From Vibrio metschnikovii CIP 69.14 (GTDB lineage Bacteria; Pseudomonadota; Gammaproteobacteria; Enterobacterales; Vibrionaceae), in assembly GCF_000176155.1 (NCBI RefSeq), contig NZ_ACZO01000002.1:1-64000 (forward strand): a stretch of DNA of 64,000 nt, read 5' to 3'. Shown piece by piece: positions 14,198-24,441 of the stretch (the stretch's first letter is position 1; each line of letters starts with the position of its first letter). The notes beneath the pieces are model-generated. The model worked only from the letters and a program-made list of their open reading frames with translations. It searched no databases and was not told the DNA's origin. The position numbers and the translations under genes were made by a program.

Positions 14198-15388
14198 TTA
14201 AGCGGCTTGATGATATTTACCTAATAGCGCGTGATAAAAATCATCGTCATTTAGCGTGCCAACAAGTTGCTGCTTATCGATGAGTAGGATTGGCAGGCCG
14301 GTTTTGTAACGGATCTCTATCGCATCGCGCATACTGATTTCAGGACTGGTCATCACTAAAGTGGTCGAGTTTAGTTCCGTGGTTGACATGCCCGATTGCC
14401 AAGCCATCAGCTGTAATGAGGGTGGCTGATGATTAGTGCCAGTTAACTGCCAACCTTGTTCCTTATGTTCTAACCATAAATCACGTTGCGAACAAACTTG
14501 CCAGCGTTGTTGATCTTGACTGAAAGAGGATGAGTCTTTCATTAACGAACGACCTTTCAGTACATTCAATGGATTGGTATGAGCGACAAAGTCTTTGACG
14601 TATTGATTGGTAGGGGTTAACACAATCTCTTCCGGTGTACCATGTTGGATCAGCTCTCCTGATTCCATTATGGCAATATGGGTGCCGATTTTTAACGCTT
14701 CATCGAGATCGTGGCTGACAAAGACAATGGTTTTATTGAGTTTCTTCTGTAAGCTTAATAGCTCATCTTGTAGCTGACTACGAATTAAAGGATCAAGAGC
14801 AGAGAAAGGCTCATCCATTAATAGTATGTCGCTGTCCATGGCAAAGGCTCGGGCGAGTCCAACCCTTTGCTGCATTCCGCCTGAGAGTTCATGTGGGTAT
14901 TTATCTTCCCACTCTTGTAGATCAACCATTTGTAGCTTTTCTCTGGCTTGCTGGCGACGTTGTTTTTTACCAACGCCCTGCATTTCTAAACCAAAAGCGA
15001 CGTTATCCAGCACGGTTAACCATGGCATTAAGGCGAACTTTTGAAATACCATCGAGACTTTATGCATTCTCAGTTGACGGAGTGTGGTTTGATTACAATC
15101 GGCCAGATTAATTGAATCCTGGCCATCTTGAACCAGTAGTGAACCGCGAGACACCGAATTTAAGCCATTAATAGCGCGTAGCAAGCTTGATTTACCGGAA
15201 CCGGACAGCCCCATGAGTACGCAAATTTCACCTTGTTCAACATCAAGGCTCACGTTATTCACGCCAACCACAGTGCCGGTTGCAGCATTAATTTCTTGGC
15301 GTGACTTGCCTTGATCGAGTAAATCCAATGCAGGTTGGGGATTGTCGCCAAAGACGACATCAAGGTTACGTATCGTGATCGCATTCAT
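14198..15388 (-). CDS. proV: Glycine betaine/choline ABC transporter ATPase ProV
   Basis: A 396-residue ATPase that powers import of a quaternary ammonium osmolyte. Walker A is GLSGSGKSSL (near residue 60), the signature is LSGGMQQRV, and Walker B is DILLMDEPFSALD. The C-terminal 120 residues form a regulatory region related to the CBS-type domains of ProV/OpuA proteins. It is the last gene of betI-betB-betA-proX-proW-proV, transcribed leftward, and shares one base with the end of proW's frame. Known ProXWV systems in bet clusters import choline, the BetA substrate. Confidence 0.9.
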   Translation of the reverse strand: MNAITIRNLDVVFGDNPQPALDLLDQGKSRQEINAATGTVVGVNNVSLDVEQGEICVLMGLSGSGKSSLLRAINGLNSVSRGSLLVQDGQDSINLADCNQTTLRQLRMHKVSMVFQKFALMPWLTVLDNVAFGLEMQGVGKKQRRQQAREKLQMVDLQEWEDKYPHELSGGMQQRVGLARAFAMDSDILLMDEPFSALDPLIRSQLQDELLSLQKKLNKTIVFVSHDLDEALKIGTHIAIMESGELIQHGTPEEIVLTPTNQYVKDFVAHTNPLNVLKGRSLMKDSSSFSQDQQRWQVCSQRDLWLEHKEQGWQLTGTNHQPPSLQLMAWQSGMSTTELNSTTLVMTSPEISMRDAIEIRYKTGLPILLIDKQQLVGTLNDDDFYHALLGKYHQAA

Positions 15389-16233
15389 TAGCTGTTTTCC
15401 TTACGTTGCGGCGTTTTACATAAACGGTCAAGAATGATGGCAACCAATACAATGGCGAGACCGGCTTCAAAGCCTTGGGAAATATTAACCGTATTGAGGG
15501 CGCGAATGACGGGTTTACCAAGACCATCGGCACCGACTAAGGCTGCGATGACCACCATTGAGAGCGAAAGCATAATACATTGGGTGATACCGGCCATGAT
15601 ACTGGGTAAAGCGGCGGGAAGTTCGACTTTAAACAACAGCTTCATTTTGCTAGCGCCAAAAGCTTTCCCTGCTTCAAGCAGCTCTTCTGGAACTCGGGTT
15701 ACCCCTAAATAGGTCAGACGAATCGGGGCGGCAATGGCAAAAATAATCGTTGAGATTAGCCCCGGAACAATGCCAAGACCGAATAAAACTAGGGTCGGGA
15801 TCAGGTAGACAAACGTTGGTACGGTTTGCATCAAATCAAGAATCGGTCTCAATAGGGTGTATAGCCAAGCTCGATGAGCAGCCATAATACCAATTGGTAC
15901 GCCAATTAATACGGAAATCGTTGTTGCGGCAAACACCAAAACAAAGGTTTCCAGCATTTCTTGCCAGTAGCCAAGGTTAAGAATCAGTAGTAATGAAGCA
16001 ATGATGAAAATGACCAGAGAGAAGCTGCGATGTAGCCACCAAGCCAAAGCGGCCGTGATCAAAATGGGAGCGGCTGGTGGCATGGCTTTAAATAGATCAA
16101 TTAACAATAAAATACTACTTTCTAATACAAAAGCGATCACATCAAAAAATCGTTCTCCATGAATAGTCAGCCAGTCAACAAACGACTCCATCCATTGTCC
16201 GAGAGGAATTTTGTGTTCAGTAATCATAAGCAT
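15388..16233 (-). CDS. proW: Glycine betaine/choline ABC transporter permease ProW
   Basis: A 281-residue inner-membrane permease of the ProW/OpuAB family. Several hydrophobic helices are visible (for example IILLIDLFKAMPPAAPILI and the stretch VLVFAATTISVLIGVPIGI), and the cytoplasmic EAA loop with EELLEAGKAFGASKMKLLFK docks to ProV. Length is typical. It lies between proX and proV in the bet cluster. The first codon MLMITEH leaves two nearby ATG choices. Confidence 0.9.
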   Translation of the reverse strand: MLMITEHKIPLGQWMESFVDWLTIHGERFFDVIAFVLESSILLLIDLFKAMPPAAPILITAALAWWLHRSFSLVIFIIASLLLILNLGYWQEMLETFVLVFAATTISVLIGVPIGIMAAHRAWLYTLLRPILDLMQTVPTFVYLIPTLVLFGLGIVPGLISTIIFAIAAPIRLTYLGVTRVPEELLEAGKAFGASKMKLLFKVELPAALPSIMAGITQCIMLSLSMVVIAALVGADGLGKPVIRALNTVNISQGFEAGLAIVLVAIILDRLCKTPQRKENS

Positions 16234-16290
16234 AGTTCCTTATTCACTTGGCGATGGCCGGTGAAGCTATCGCCACGCGAGGGGTAAAAA

Positions 16291-17214
16291 TTAGCGAGAT
16301 AAATATAGGTTTACAGCGGCAAGAGCTGGTTGGCCGTCAATGGTGGTTACATTGTTGAGCCAGCGGCTTAGCGTTTCAGGATTCGCTTGTAGCCATTGCT
16401 GAGCCGCTTGTTCAGGGGATTGATTTTGGTTGAGGATAGCATCCATTAACTCATTCTCACTTTCTAAGCTAAAGACGAGGTTAGTTAAGAAATTACCAAC
16501 GTTTTCACATTCATTAAGGTAGTTTTGACGCACGTTAGTGTGAACACTAGCGCCACCGTAATTAGGACCAAAGTAATCATCACCACCACTTAAATAAACC
16601 ATATCAACCATAGTATTCATTGGATGTGGTTCCCAGCCAAGAAAAGCCACCCATTGTTGACGACGTACAGAGCGTTGAACCTGTGAGAGCATGCCCGCTT
16701 CGCTCGATTCAACAATCGAAAACTCACCGAGGCCATAGGCGTCATCTTCAATCATAGACAGCAGGGCGCGGTTGCCGTCATTGCCAGGCTCTAAGCCAAG
16801 GATTCGATTGCGAAATTTATCACTGTGTTTGGCGAGATCGGCAAAAGAGGTAATACCTGCATCATAGACATACTGAGGGACGGCTAGGGTATACTTTGCG
16901 CCTTCTAGGTTAGCACGTACGGTTTCAACGGTCCCTGCTTCACGGTAACGGGCGATATCCGCTTCCATGGTTGGCATCCAGTTGCCAAGGAATACGTCAA
17001 TATCTCCATTAGCCATCGAAGAGTAGGTCACGGGTACGGAGAGTAATTGAGTGCGAGTCTGATAACCAAGTCCTTGCAGGATTTCACTTGCTACGGCGGT
17101 GGTGGCGGTAATATCTGTCCAGCCGACATCGGCAAAGCGAACCGTTTGACATTGGTTAGCATAAGCATTGAATGATAATGCAGCGACGGAGAGATAGGTG
17201 GTCATTTTAAGCAT
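16291..17214 (-). CDS. proX: Periplasmic choline/betaine-binding protein ProX
   Basis: A 307-residue type II periplasmic binding protein (OpuAC-like). A short signal peptide ends at AYA (about residue 20) before [15 protein letters not shown]. The family motifs [15 protein letters not shown] and [10 protein letters not shown] supply the aromatic cage that binds trimethylammonium groups. Its start overlaps the betA end by 8 bp, so it is in the same transcript. Substrate is probably choline because of the betAB genes; glycine betaine cannot be excluded. Confidence 0.88.
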   Translation of the reverse strand: MLKMTTYLSVAALSFNAYANQCQTVRFADVGWTDITATTAVASEILQGLGYQTRTQLLSVPVTYSSMANGDIDVFLGNWMPTMEADIARYREAGTVETVRANLEGAKYTLAVPQYVYDAGITSFADLAKHSDKFRNRILGLEPGNDGNRALLSMIEDDAYGLGEFSIVESSEAGMLSQVQRSVRRQQWVAFLGWEPHPMNTMVDMVYLSGGDDYFGPNYGGASVHTNVRQNYLNECENVGNFLTNLVFSLESENELMDAILNQNQSPEQAAQQWLQANPETLSRWLNNVTTIDGQPALAAVNLYLSR

Positions 17215-18946
17215 AATGTTTCCTTGTCATTGAACTATTTTCCTGAGAAGTTGAGCGTTCCATTGGTCGAATGGCTGCTCGGCTACGCTGTTTATTATGC
17301 CAACTGTCTGCAATCCACACTGGGGCAGGTTCAGCAGGTAACAGCGATTTATTGAGGATCATATCAGCGGCACGTTCGGCAACCATGATTGTTGGAGCAT
17401 TTAGGTTACCGTTGGGTATGGTGGGGAAAATGGAGGAATCGACAATCCGTAACCCTTGAATACCAAACACTCGACACTGGTGATCCACGACGGCCATGGC
17501 ATCATCGGCTGAGCCCATTTTGCAGCTACAAGAGGGGTGATAAGCACTCTCAACATTTTGTTTAACCCAATTATCAATCGCTTCATCGCTGCTAATGGAT
17601 AAGCCGGGTTGAATTTCTTCACCACGATAGTCATCTAATGCGGGCTGCGCGAGTAACTCACGAGTTAAGCGAATGCAGTCTCGCCAATCTTGAATATCTT
17701 GTTGGTGTGATAAATAACGGAACAGAATCGCTGGCTTTTGCTTTGGATCGCTGGAGCGAATCCAAACCCGGCCGCGACTGTGTGGTTTATTGGGACCAAC
17801 ATGCACTTGAAAGCCATGACCATCAAACGCGGTTTGGCCATCGTAACGCATCGCGGCTGGTAAAAAGTGGTATTGAATATTTGGCCATTTGAGTCCGGCG
17901 CGTGAGCGAATAAAGCCACAAGATTCAAAATGGTTGGTTGCCCCTAGGCCTTGTTTAGTCAAGATCCACTGGGTGCCGATCATCCCTTTGCTGATTAAAC
18001 CGAGTTTGCTGTTTAACGTGATCGGTTGTTGGCAGCGATACTGAAAATAAACTTCTAAGTGATCTTGCAGGTTTTCACCCACGCCGGGTAGTTGGTGTTG
18101 CACTTTAATGCCAGCACTCTCTAATACATCACTAGGGCCAATCCCCGATAATTGCAGTAATTGTACGGAACCAATTGAGCCAGCGCTGGAAATGACCTCT
18201 TGATTAGCAAACGCCACTTGGGTTTGGCCGCCTTTTTCAAATTCGACGCCAATCGCGCGTTTATCTTTGAGTAGCACTTTACGCGTCAGTACGCCTTTAA
18301 GCAGGGTTAAGTTAGGTCGAGCTAAAGCACGTTTTAAATAGGCATTGGCGGTTGAAGCGCGCACTCCGTTATTAACCGTCATGTGCATTGGCCCAAAACC
18401 TTCTTGTTGGTAGCCATTGTAATCATCGGTTTTCGGGTAGCCAGCTTGTTCGCCAGCATCGATGAAGGCTTGGTAAAGTGGGTTGAGCGTCATCTCGTTA
18501 CCGTTGCAGGTCGCCACTGGACCGTCACCGCCTCGATAGGTATCCGCTCCTTGACTCCATGATTCGGCACGTTTGAAGTAGGGTAAACATGAGGCGTAAT
18601 CCCAGCCTTGTGCACCGTGCTGTTGCCACTCATCAAAGTCGCAAGCATGGCCTCTGACATAAACCATGCCGTTGATGGAAGAGCTGCCCCCTAAGACCTT
18701 GCCGCGTGGACAATGCAGTTGTCGGCCATCAAGTCCAGGTTCGGCGAGAGATTCAAATTGCCAAGCGTATTTAGCGCTGTTCATCGGGTAAGACAGGGCG
18801 GTTGGCATTTGGATAAAAATGCTTTTATCACTGCCGCCGGCTTCAAGTAATAACACCGAGTTATCTGGATGTTCACTTAATCGATCCGCTAACACACATC
18901 CTGCTGATCCGGCACCGATAATAATATAGTCATAATGCTGTTTCAT
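17207..18946 (-). CDS. betA: Choline dehydrogenase BetA
   Basis: A 579-residue GMC-family FAD oxidoreductase that oxidises choline to betaine aldehyde (and on to betaine) at the inner membrane. The FAD dinucleotide motif [18 protein letters not shown] is at the N-terminus, followed by [15 protein letters not shown] and, at the C-terminus, the catalytic [10 protein letters not shown] and [17 protein letters not shown]. The ATG at 18946 is preferred to the upstream GTG because AAGGAG lies at the right distance. It has about 20 extra residues at the C-terminus beyond the conserved core. Second enzyme of the bet cluster. Confidence 0.93.
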   Translation of the reverse strand: MKQHYDYIIIGAGSAGCVLADRLSEHPDNSVLLLEAGGSDKSIFIQMPTALSYPMNSAKYAWQFESLAEPGLDGRQLHCPRGKVLGGSSSINGMVYVRGHACDFDEWQQHGAQGWDYASCLPYFKRAESWSQGADTYRGGDGPVATCNGNEMTLNPLYQAFIDAGEQAGYPKTDDYNGYQQEGFGPMHMTVNNGVRASTANAYLKRALARPNLTLLKGVLTRKVLLKDKRAIGVEFEKGGQTQVAFANQEVISSAGSIGSVQLLQLSGIGPSDVLESAGIKVQHQLPGVGENLQDHLEVYFQYRCQQPITLNSKLGLISKGMIGTQWILTKQGLGATNHFESCGFIRSRAGLKWPNIQYHFLPAAMRYDGQTAFDGHGFQVHVGPNKPHSRGRVWIRSSDPKQKPAILFRYLSHQQDIQDWRDCIRLTRELLAQPALDDYRGEEIQPGLSISSDEAIDNWVKQNVESAYHPSCSCKMGSADDAMAVVDHQCRVFGIQGLRIVDSSIFPTIPNGNLNAPTIMVAERAADMILNKSLLPAEPAPVWIADSWHNKQRSRAAIRPMERSTSQENSSMTRKHYA

Positions 18947-18955
18947 GATCACTCC

Positions 18956-20416
18956 TTAAGCATAAGGGCCGACGAAGTCATCGAGTTCGATTAACACACT
19001 TTTGGTTTGGGTATAGTGAGCTAAGGTTTCGATACCATTTTCTCTTCCTACGCCCGATAGTTTGTAACCACCGACAGGCATTTGCGCTGGAGAGTCTCCC
19101 CATGTATTGATCCAGCAAATACCGGCTTGTAGCTGGTGGATAACACGATGAGCGCGAGAAAGGTTTTGGGTAAACACCCCAGCGGCTAAGCCGTAATCGG
19201 TGTTATTAGCCCGTTGAATAACTTCTTGTTCATCCACAAAGCTCAGTACCGCCATTACTGGGCCAAAGATCTCCTGTTGGACAAAGGCCATTTCATCGTC
19301 ACAATCGATAAACACAGTAGGGGCAACAAAGTAACCGTTGGCGCATGAACCTTCTGTGACCGCTTTTCCACCGGTGAGCAGGGTGGCTCCACTTTGTTTG
19401 GCGTTATCTATCGCTGACAGCACTTTGTCAAAATGTTGTTGAGAGATCAGCGAGCCTACTTGAGTATTTGGATCCATCGGATCGCCAACAACGAGAGCTT
19501 CCGTGCGCGCTTTAAGTTGTTCAATAAATGCTGGATAAATGGATTGATGAACAAATACCCGAGTGCCGTGAGTACACACTTCGCCTTGGGTATAGAAATT
19601 AGCGGTCATCGCCGCTGAGACGGCTTGGGCGAGCTTAGCATCATCAAAAATGATCAAGGGTGATTTACCGCCCAGCTCCATGGTCACTGATTTTAACGTT
19701 TTCGCGCTATCGGCCATCACCGCTTTACCGGTTCCACTTTCCCCAGTGAAAGATACTTTTGCTATCTCAGGGTGAGCGGTGAGCATTTGTCCTACTCGGG
19801 CATCTCCTTGCACTACGTTGAACACGCCATCCGGTAAACCTGCTTGTGTAAAAATTTCTGCCAGTTTGAGTACGCTGAGCGGCGTTTCTTCTGATGGTTT
19901 AAAAATCATGGCATTACCCGCTGCTAAAGCGGGGGCTGATTTCCACATCGCAATTTGGATAGGATAGTTCCAGGCGCCAATCCCTGCGCAAATGCCCAGC
20001 GGCTCTTTGCGGGTATAAAAGAATTGGCTGTTTGAGAGTGGTTGCTGCTCACCCTGCAGCGTTGGGGCTAGGCCGGCAAAGTACTCGATCACATCGGCGC
20101 CCGTGGTGATATCAACGGTAAGTGCTTCTTGAATCGGTTTGCCGGTGTCTTGGACTTCGAGTTTGGCTAACTCATCATTACGCTCACGGAGTATCGCGAC
20201 CGCTTTTAACAAAATTCGGCTACGCTCAGTCGCGGTCATGGCTGACCAAATCGCAAATCCTCGTTGAGCGGAATCAATCGCCGCTTGCACGTCGCTGGTG
20301 CTAGCTTGACCTAAAATGGCCAGTGGCTCTCCGGTTGCGGGGTTGTAGCTGGTGAAAGTTTCTCCCGATGACGCATAGCAAAGCGCGCCATCGATATAAA
20401 GTGAAGCGATTTCCAT
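18956..20416 (-). CDS. betB: Betaine aldehyde dehydrogenase BetB
   Basis: A 486-residue NAD(P)-dependent aldehyde dehydrogenase that converts betaine aldehyde into the osmoprotectant glycine betaine. Visible motifs: [11 protein letters not shown] (nucleotide binding), [14 protein letters not shown] with the general-base glutamate, and the catalytic cysteine in [15 protein letters not shown]. Size is typical. It lies 9 bp upstream of betA and 8 bp downstream of betI. Confidence 0.95.
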   Translation of the reverse strand: MEIASLYIDGALCYASSGETFTSYNPATGEPLAILGQASTSDVQAAIDSAQRGFAIWSAMTATERSRILLKAVAILRERNDELAKLEVQDTGKPIQEALTVDITTGADVIEYFAGLAPTLQGEQQPLSNSQFFYTRKEPLGICAGIGAWNYPIQIAMWKSAPALAAGNAMIFKPSEETPLSVLKLAEIFTQAGLPDGVFNVVQGDARVGQMLTAHPEIAKVSFTGESGTGKAVMADSAKTLKSVTMELGGKSPLIIFDDAKLAQAVSAAMTANFYTQGEVCTHGTRVFVHQSIYPAFIEQLKARTEALVVGDPMDPNTQVGSLISQQHFDKVLSAIDNAKQSGATLLTGGKAVTEGSCANGYFVAPTVFIDCDDEMAFVQQEIFGPVMAVLSFVDEQEVIQRANNTDYGLAAGVFTQNLSRAHRVIHQLQAGICWINTWGDSPAQMPVGGYKLSGVGRENGIETLAHYTQTKSVLIELDDFVGPYA

Positions 20417-20424
20417 ATAAAGAC

Positions 20425-21027
20425 CTATTGAGTAAGTGCTGCATGTTGAGCGAGTTGTTGTTGTAAGTAATCGTTAATTAAGTGCTGGGCTTGGTCGGCA
20501 TTAATCCCGTTGGGATTAAGCGCACCACGTAGCCAGAAACCATCGATTAGAGCGGCGATGCCCTGCGCAACTCGTTGGGCATGAGCTTTGGGGAGTAATG
20601 CTTTGAGTTCAATGTGTAAATGAGAAATTAGCCGTTTTTCATTCACCCGTTGTAAACGGTTGAGTTGTGGGTCATGCATTGAATATGACCAGAAAGCTAA
20701 CCAAGTTTTGACGACGTGACTTTGGGTTTGAAAGCCGGCGAAATTGGCTTGCACTATGGCATTAATTCGCGCTTGATGAGCGTCCTTTTTGAGTTTGCTT
20801 AACGCATTCGTCACGGTGAGTGAGTGCTCACGAAGGATAACGCGCATGGTTTCTTCTAATAAGCCGTGCTTACCACCAAAATAATGATTAATGATCCCGG
20901 TTGATACCCCAGCTTGGCGGCTGATCAAGGCAATGCTAGCAGCGTGTAATCCAACTTGTTCAATCACCGTCATGGTGGCCTGTACGAGTTGTGGTTTTCG
21001 TATGTCAGGCATTCCAATCTTAGGCAT
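20425..21027 (-). CDS. betI: TetR-family repressor BetI
   Basis: A 200-residue TetR-type regulator that represses the bet genes and is released by choline. The N-terminal helix-turn-helix ([36 protein letters not shown]) lies at residues about 25-60, with a BetI-like C-terminal ligand domain. The ATG at 21027 is chosen over the upstream GTG because GGGAG lies 5 bp before it. It is the first gene of the leftward betIBA-proXWV transcript, so it is autoregulated by inference. Confidence 0.93.
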   Translation of the reverse strand: MPKIGMPDIRKPQLVQATMTVIEQVGLHAASIALISRQAGVSTGIINHYFGGKHGLLEETMRVILREHSLTVTNALSKLKKDAHQARINAIVQANFAGFQTQSHVVKTWLAFWSYSMHDPQLNRLQRVNEKRLISHLHIELKALLPKAHAQRVAQGIAALIDGFWLRGALNPNGINADQAQHLINDYLQQQLAQHAALTQ

Positions 21028-21052
21028 TAACACTCCCTGTTATCTTTAATTG

Positions 21053-21090
21053 AACGATTAGTTAACAATAACTTTACTCAAATAATCGTT
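21053..21090. promoter_or_regulatory. Candidate BetI operator
   Basis: AACGATTA (21053-21060) and TAATCGTT (21083-21090) form a perfect 8-bp inverted repeat just upstream of betI. The first arm is in the context ATTGAACGATTA, which resembles the ATTGAACG half-site of the E. coli bet operator as I remember it. The remaining sequence 21091-21300 is AT-rich with no gene that I can see. Confidence 0.4.
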
Positions 21091-21300
21091 AGATCTCAAA
21101 CTATTATTTTTGTTTTGCATGAGGATTTGGTAAGTGTTGGTTTTATTTTTACCTTTAAATCAAATGGTTATTTTATTTTTTTGATTGTTGAATTTTTATT
21201 AATAATTAGAGGTGTTTTAGTCTATTGAAGTGTTTATATCCATCCTACTTGAAACTGTACTCCACGTTGTTTGGCGATAGATAAGAGATGAGTTGGGTAT

Positions 21301-21335
21301 AAAAAATCCCTTAACCAAGAGGTTAAGGGATTAAA
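21301..21335 (-). terminator. Terminator of the aminopeptidase gene
   Basis: AATCCCTTAACC and GGTTAAGGGATT form a perfect 12-bp stem around AAGA. On the minus strand it is followed by six T residues, and on the plus strand by a weaker T/A tract. It therefore mainly ends the leftward aminopeptidase transcript. Confidence 0.85.
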
Positions 21336-21433
21336 ATGAAAGCTTAGCCGAGAGAATAGAACACGAAGCAAATCGGTGTAACCAGAGTGGTTGGTTTCAG
21401 CGTGCAGACTGGTTTACACTCGGATTTATCCGC

Positions 21434-23221
21434 TTATAGAGTGATTGGCTGAGTGGCTTTTTCTAACCAGAGTTTCACCTCGCTCTCGACCAGTGGGCTA
21501 ATGTCGCGCCACACCTTCTGGTGGTAGTCATTAAGCCAAGCAATCTCATACGCGGCTAACAGGCTAAAATCAATCACTCTGGTATCGATTGGGCAACGAG
21601 TCAGCGCTTCAAAGCCAAGCATGTTTTTATCCCCTTGGGTTGGGATCTCAACCACTAACTCAAGATTTTCAATCCGAATGCCAAACTCGTCAGCTCGGTA
21701 ATAACCAGGCTCGTTAGACAGCACCATACCAGGACGTAAAGCGACGGGGTTATGGACTTTGCTGATCCGTTGTGGCCCTTCATGGACACTTAAAAAGTGT
21801 CCGACACCATGGCCTGTACCGTGATCGTAATCGTAGCCTTCGGCCCATAAATATTGGCGTGCAAGCGCATCCAATTGATGGCCGCAAGTCCCTGCTGGAA
21901 AGCGAGCTTGAGCTAAGGCGATATGCCCTTTAAGCACGAGCGTAAACTGGTGTTTCATCTCTGCGCTTGGCTGACCAATCGCAATGGTACGCGTGATATC
22001 GGTAGTACCGTCGAGATATTGACCGCCTGAATCAACTAAGTACAAACTATTTAAACTAAGCTCACCGGGCTGCGGCTGATTGAGGTGATTATAGTGACAC
22101 ATTGCCGCATTACTGCCAGCGGCAGAAATCGTATCAAAGCTAAGATCGGCCAGTGTTGGGTCTTGAGCACGGAAAGCGTAAAGTTGGTCAGCTAACTGGG
22201 CTTCATTGTAGAGACGACCAGCGGCGACCTCATGGTCTAGCCAAGAGAGAAATTTACTCATCGCCACGCCATCACGGATATGACAGGCTTTCATTCCTGC
22301 CACTTCCGTTGGGTTTTTGGCCGCTTTGGGCAGTAAGCATGGATCGCTATCATTGATCAGCTTGGCGCCAGCATTTTGTAATACCAGCGTAAACCACGCA
22401 TTACTGGTCGCTGGGTCGAGCATCACTGTGCGGCCAGTAAGTTGTTCTAATCTGGATTGTAATTGCTCGGGGTGATAAACACGTACTCCCGCGCCTACGT
22501 GCTGCTCAAAACCGGTTGCTAAGCGCGATGGTTCGAAGAAAAAGTCGACGCTCGCATCAGCATGAATGATCGCGTGTGAGAGCAAAACTGGCAGGCGAGC
22601 CACATCGAGCCCACGAATATTTAATAGCCAGCAAATAGAATCCAGTTCAGTGAGAATCGCGCAGTCGGCTTTTTTAGCCTGTAATAGATTAGCTATGGTT
22701 GCACGTTTAGTGTGGCAATCGACGCCCACTTGTTCAACAGGCATCAGTCTCATCGCCGAGGTCACTGGCGCTGGGCGGTCTTGCCATAATAGGTCAATCG
22801 GGTTTTCAGTGATGGCCACCAGTGAGTATTCACCAGCGAATAGCTGTTGAGCGTTGGTTAACCAGCTAGCTCGGTGCATTCTTGGGTCATAACCGATTTT
22901 ACTGCCTTTAGGGAGCTGTTCGGTGATCCATTGTAGATAAGGCTCTTCAATTAAATGACGATACTGGAAAATGTCGCTAGGTACTTGCTTCGGCACCTGC
23001 ACCGTGTAGCGACCATCAGCAAAGATAGCGGCGTTATCGCTGGTGATCACGGCAGCACCGGCCGAGCCAGTAAAGCCAGTAACCCACTCTAAGCGTTCGT
23101 TTTGAATCGGTACGTATTCCCCGAGATACTCATCTTCATGAGGAACAATTAGGGCATCTAAGCCTTGTTGAATCAGCCAATGGCGCAGTTCAGTAATACG
23201 TTGAGCAATGGGGTGTGACAT
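21434..23221 (-). CDS. M24B-family Xaa-Pro aminopeptidase
   Basis: A 595-residue cytosolic metallopeptidase that removes N-terminal residues linked to proline. Two creatinase-like N-terminal domains precede the pita-bread catalytic domain. Metal ligands are visible in LVDSGGQYLDGTTDITRT (two Asp), GTGHGVGHFLSVHEGP (His), NEPGYY (Glu) and GIRIENL (Glu). It is longer than E. coli PepP and resembles the eukaryotic-type aminopeptidase P. I start at the ATG at 23221 (MSHPIAQ) because family similarity begins there; the frame is open 31 codons further upstream. V. cholerae has the same gene after thiH, as I recall. Confidence 0.88.
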   Translation of the reverse strand: MSHPIAQRITELRHWLIQQGLDALIVPHEDEYLGEYVPIQNERLEWVTGFTGSAGAAVITSDNAAIFADGRYTVQVPKQVPSDIFQYRHLIEEPYLQWITEQLPKGSKIGYDPRMHRASWLTNAQQLFAGEYSLVAITENPIDLLWQDRPAPVTSAMRLMPVEQVGVDCHTKRATIANLLQAKKADCAILTELDSICWLLNIRGLDVARLPVLLSHAIIHADASVDFFFEPSRLATGFEQHVGAGVRVYHPEQLQSRLEQLTGRTVMLDPATSNAWFTLVLQNAGAKLINDSDPCLLPKAAKNPTEVAGMKACHIRDGVAMSKFLSWLDHEVAAGRLYNEAQLADQLYAFRAQDPTLADLSFDTISAAGSNAAMCHYNHLNQPQPGELSLNSLYLVDSGGQYLDGTTDITRTIAIGQPSAEMKHQFTLVLKGHIALAQARFPAGTCGHQLDALARQYLWAEGYDYDHGTGHGVGHFLSVHEGPQRISKVHNPVALRPGMVLSNEPGYYRADEFGIRIENLELVVEIPTQGDKNMLGFEALTRCPIDTRVIDFSLLAAYEIAWLNDYHQKVWRDISPLVESEVKLWLEKATQPITL

Positions 23222-23379
23222 GAGGGTAATCCTTGTTAACGGTCCTTGATAAAGGCTCATGGCAGTGGTAAGCCAGAGATAATATAAGCTACCTCTTTTG
23301 CTATAGGGGTGCAAATCTGTCTGATTTGGCTCAGTAGATAAGCCTTAATTGATGCGTTTACTGAGCTTGTCTTAATTTT

Positions 23380-24342
23380 CTATTCAACACCATAACCGTG
23401 TTGGCGAAGATGCGTGGTTTTGCTGTCGATAATTTGTCGTAGCCAACTGAGCGCAGGGTCGTCTTCTCGATCGCGGTGCCAAAATAGCGTGTAGGCCATC
23501 GGTGGAAATTCCAATGGGATAGGTAAAACCACCAGATTCATCTGCCGAGCAATCATGTAAGTAAAGTGTCGCGGGGCGGTAAACACAAAGTCGGTATAGG
23601 TACATAAGCTGGCAGCACTATTAAAATCAGGCACTGTGATAGCAATATCTCGTTCTAAGCCGATATCAGCGAGTCGATAGTCGAGTAACCAACGATCGTT
23701 GCCATCACAGCGCACTTGAACGTGGCGTAAAGAGAGGTAGCTTTCTAAATTCCATGTGCGTTCTAATACCGGATGATCTTGGCGAACGGCACACATTTGA
23801 GTGTCTCTGAAGACTTCTTGTTCGCAAATGTCTTTCGGAGGCAGCATGGTTAGCCGTGCATCATTAATATCAATGTCTTTGCCGGTGATCCCCAGATCTA
23901 ATTCGCCGAGCTGTAATTTTTTGAAGGTTTGATCACTCCAGGCATGAGTACTGATATTCAGTTTTGGCCCCTGGCTAAAAATAGCCGGTAAAAAGTGTGG
24001 CAGAATCAGCGAGTACACACTTTCCACAGCGGCAATGTGAAAGCGATATTCACTCGATTGGGGAGCAAACACTTCCGGCTGGTTAATTAACTCTAACTGA
24101 TTGACCAAAATATCCAGTTTAGGTTTAAGAAATAAGGCTTTAGGTGTGGGTTTTAATCCATATGAGTGACGAATAAACAACGGATCATCAAATTGAATAC
24201 GCAATTTGGCCAGTGATTTACTGACCGCCGATTGACTAAGACAGAGTCGACTTGCGGTACGGGTCACGCTGAGCTCTTCGATCAATACTTTTAAGCAAAC
24301 CAATAAATTGAGGTCAAGGCGCGCTAAGCTTTCAATCTTCAT
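23380..24342 (-). CDS. LysR-family transcriptional regulator
   Basis: A 320-residue LysR-type regulator. The winged helix-turn-helix is at residues 9-66 (LNLLVCLKVLIEE, then TRTASRLCLSQSAVSKSLAKLR), followed by a two-lobed effector domain. It is divergent from the Bcr/CflA efflux gene with a 100-bp gap, so it probably controls that gene. The effector is unknown. Family membership is clear; the specific role is not. Confidence 0.85.
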   Translation of the reverse strand: MKIESLARLDLNLLVCLKVLIEELSVTRTASRLCLSQSAVSKSLAKLRIQFDDPLFIRHSYGLKPTPKALFLKPKLDILVNQLELINQPEVFAPQSSEYRFHIAAVESVYSLILPHFLPAIFSQGPKLNISTHAWSDQTFKKLQLGELDLGITGKDIDINDARLTMLPPKDICEQEVFRDTQMCAVRQDHPVLERTWNLESYLSLRHVQVRCDGNDRWLLDYRLADIGLERDIAITVPDFNSAASLCTYTDFVFTAPRHFTYMIARQMNLVVLPIPLEFPPMAYTLFWHRDREDDPALSWLRQIIDSKTTHLRQHGYGVE

Positions 24343-24441
24343 CTATTTTTCCATTTGGGAATAATGCTGATGAGTATACGCCATTTCTATTCATATCTGT
24401 TTGCCGCTATGATAGGTACCTCTTAATTTATACCCTTATTG

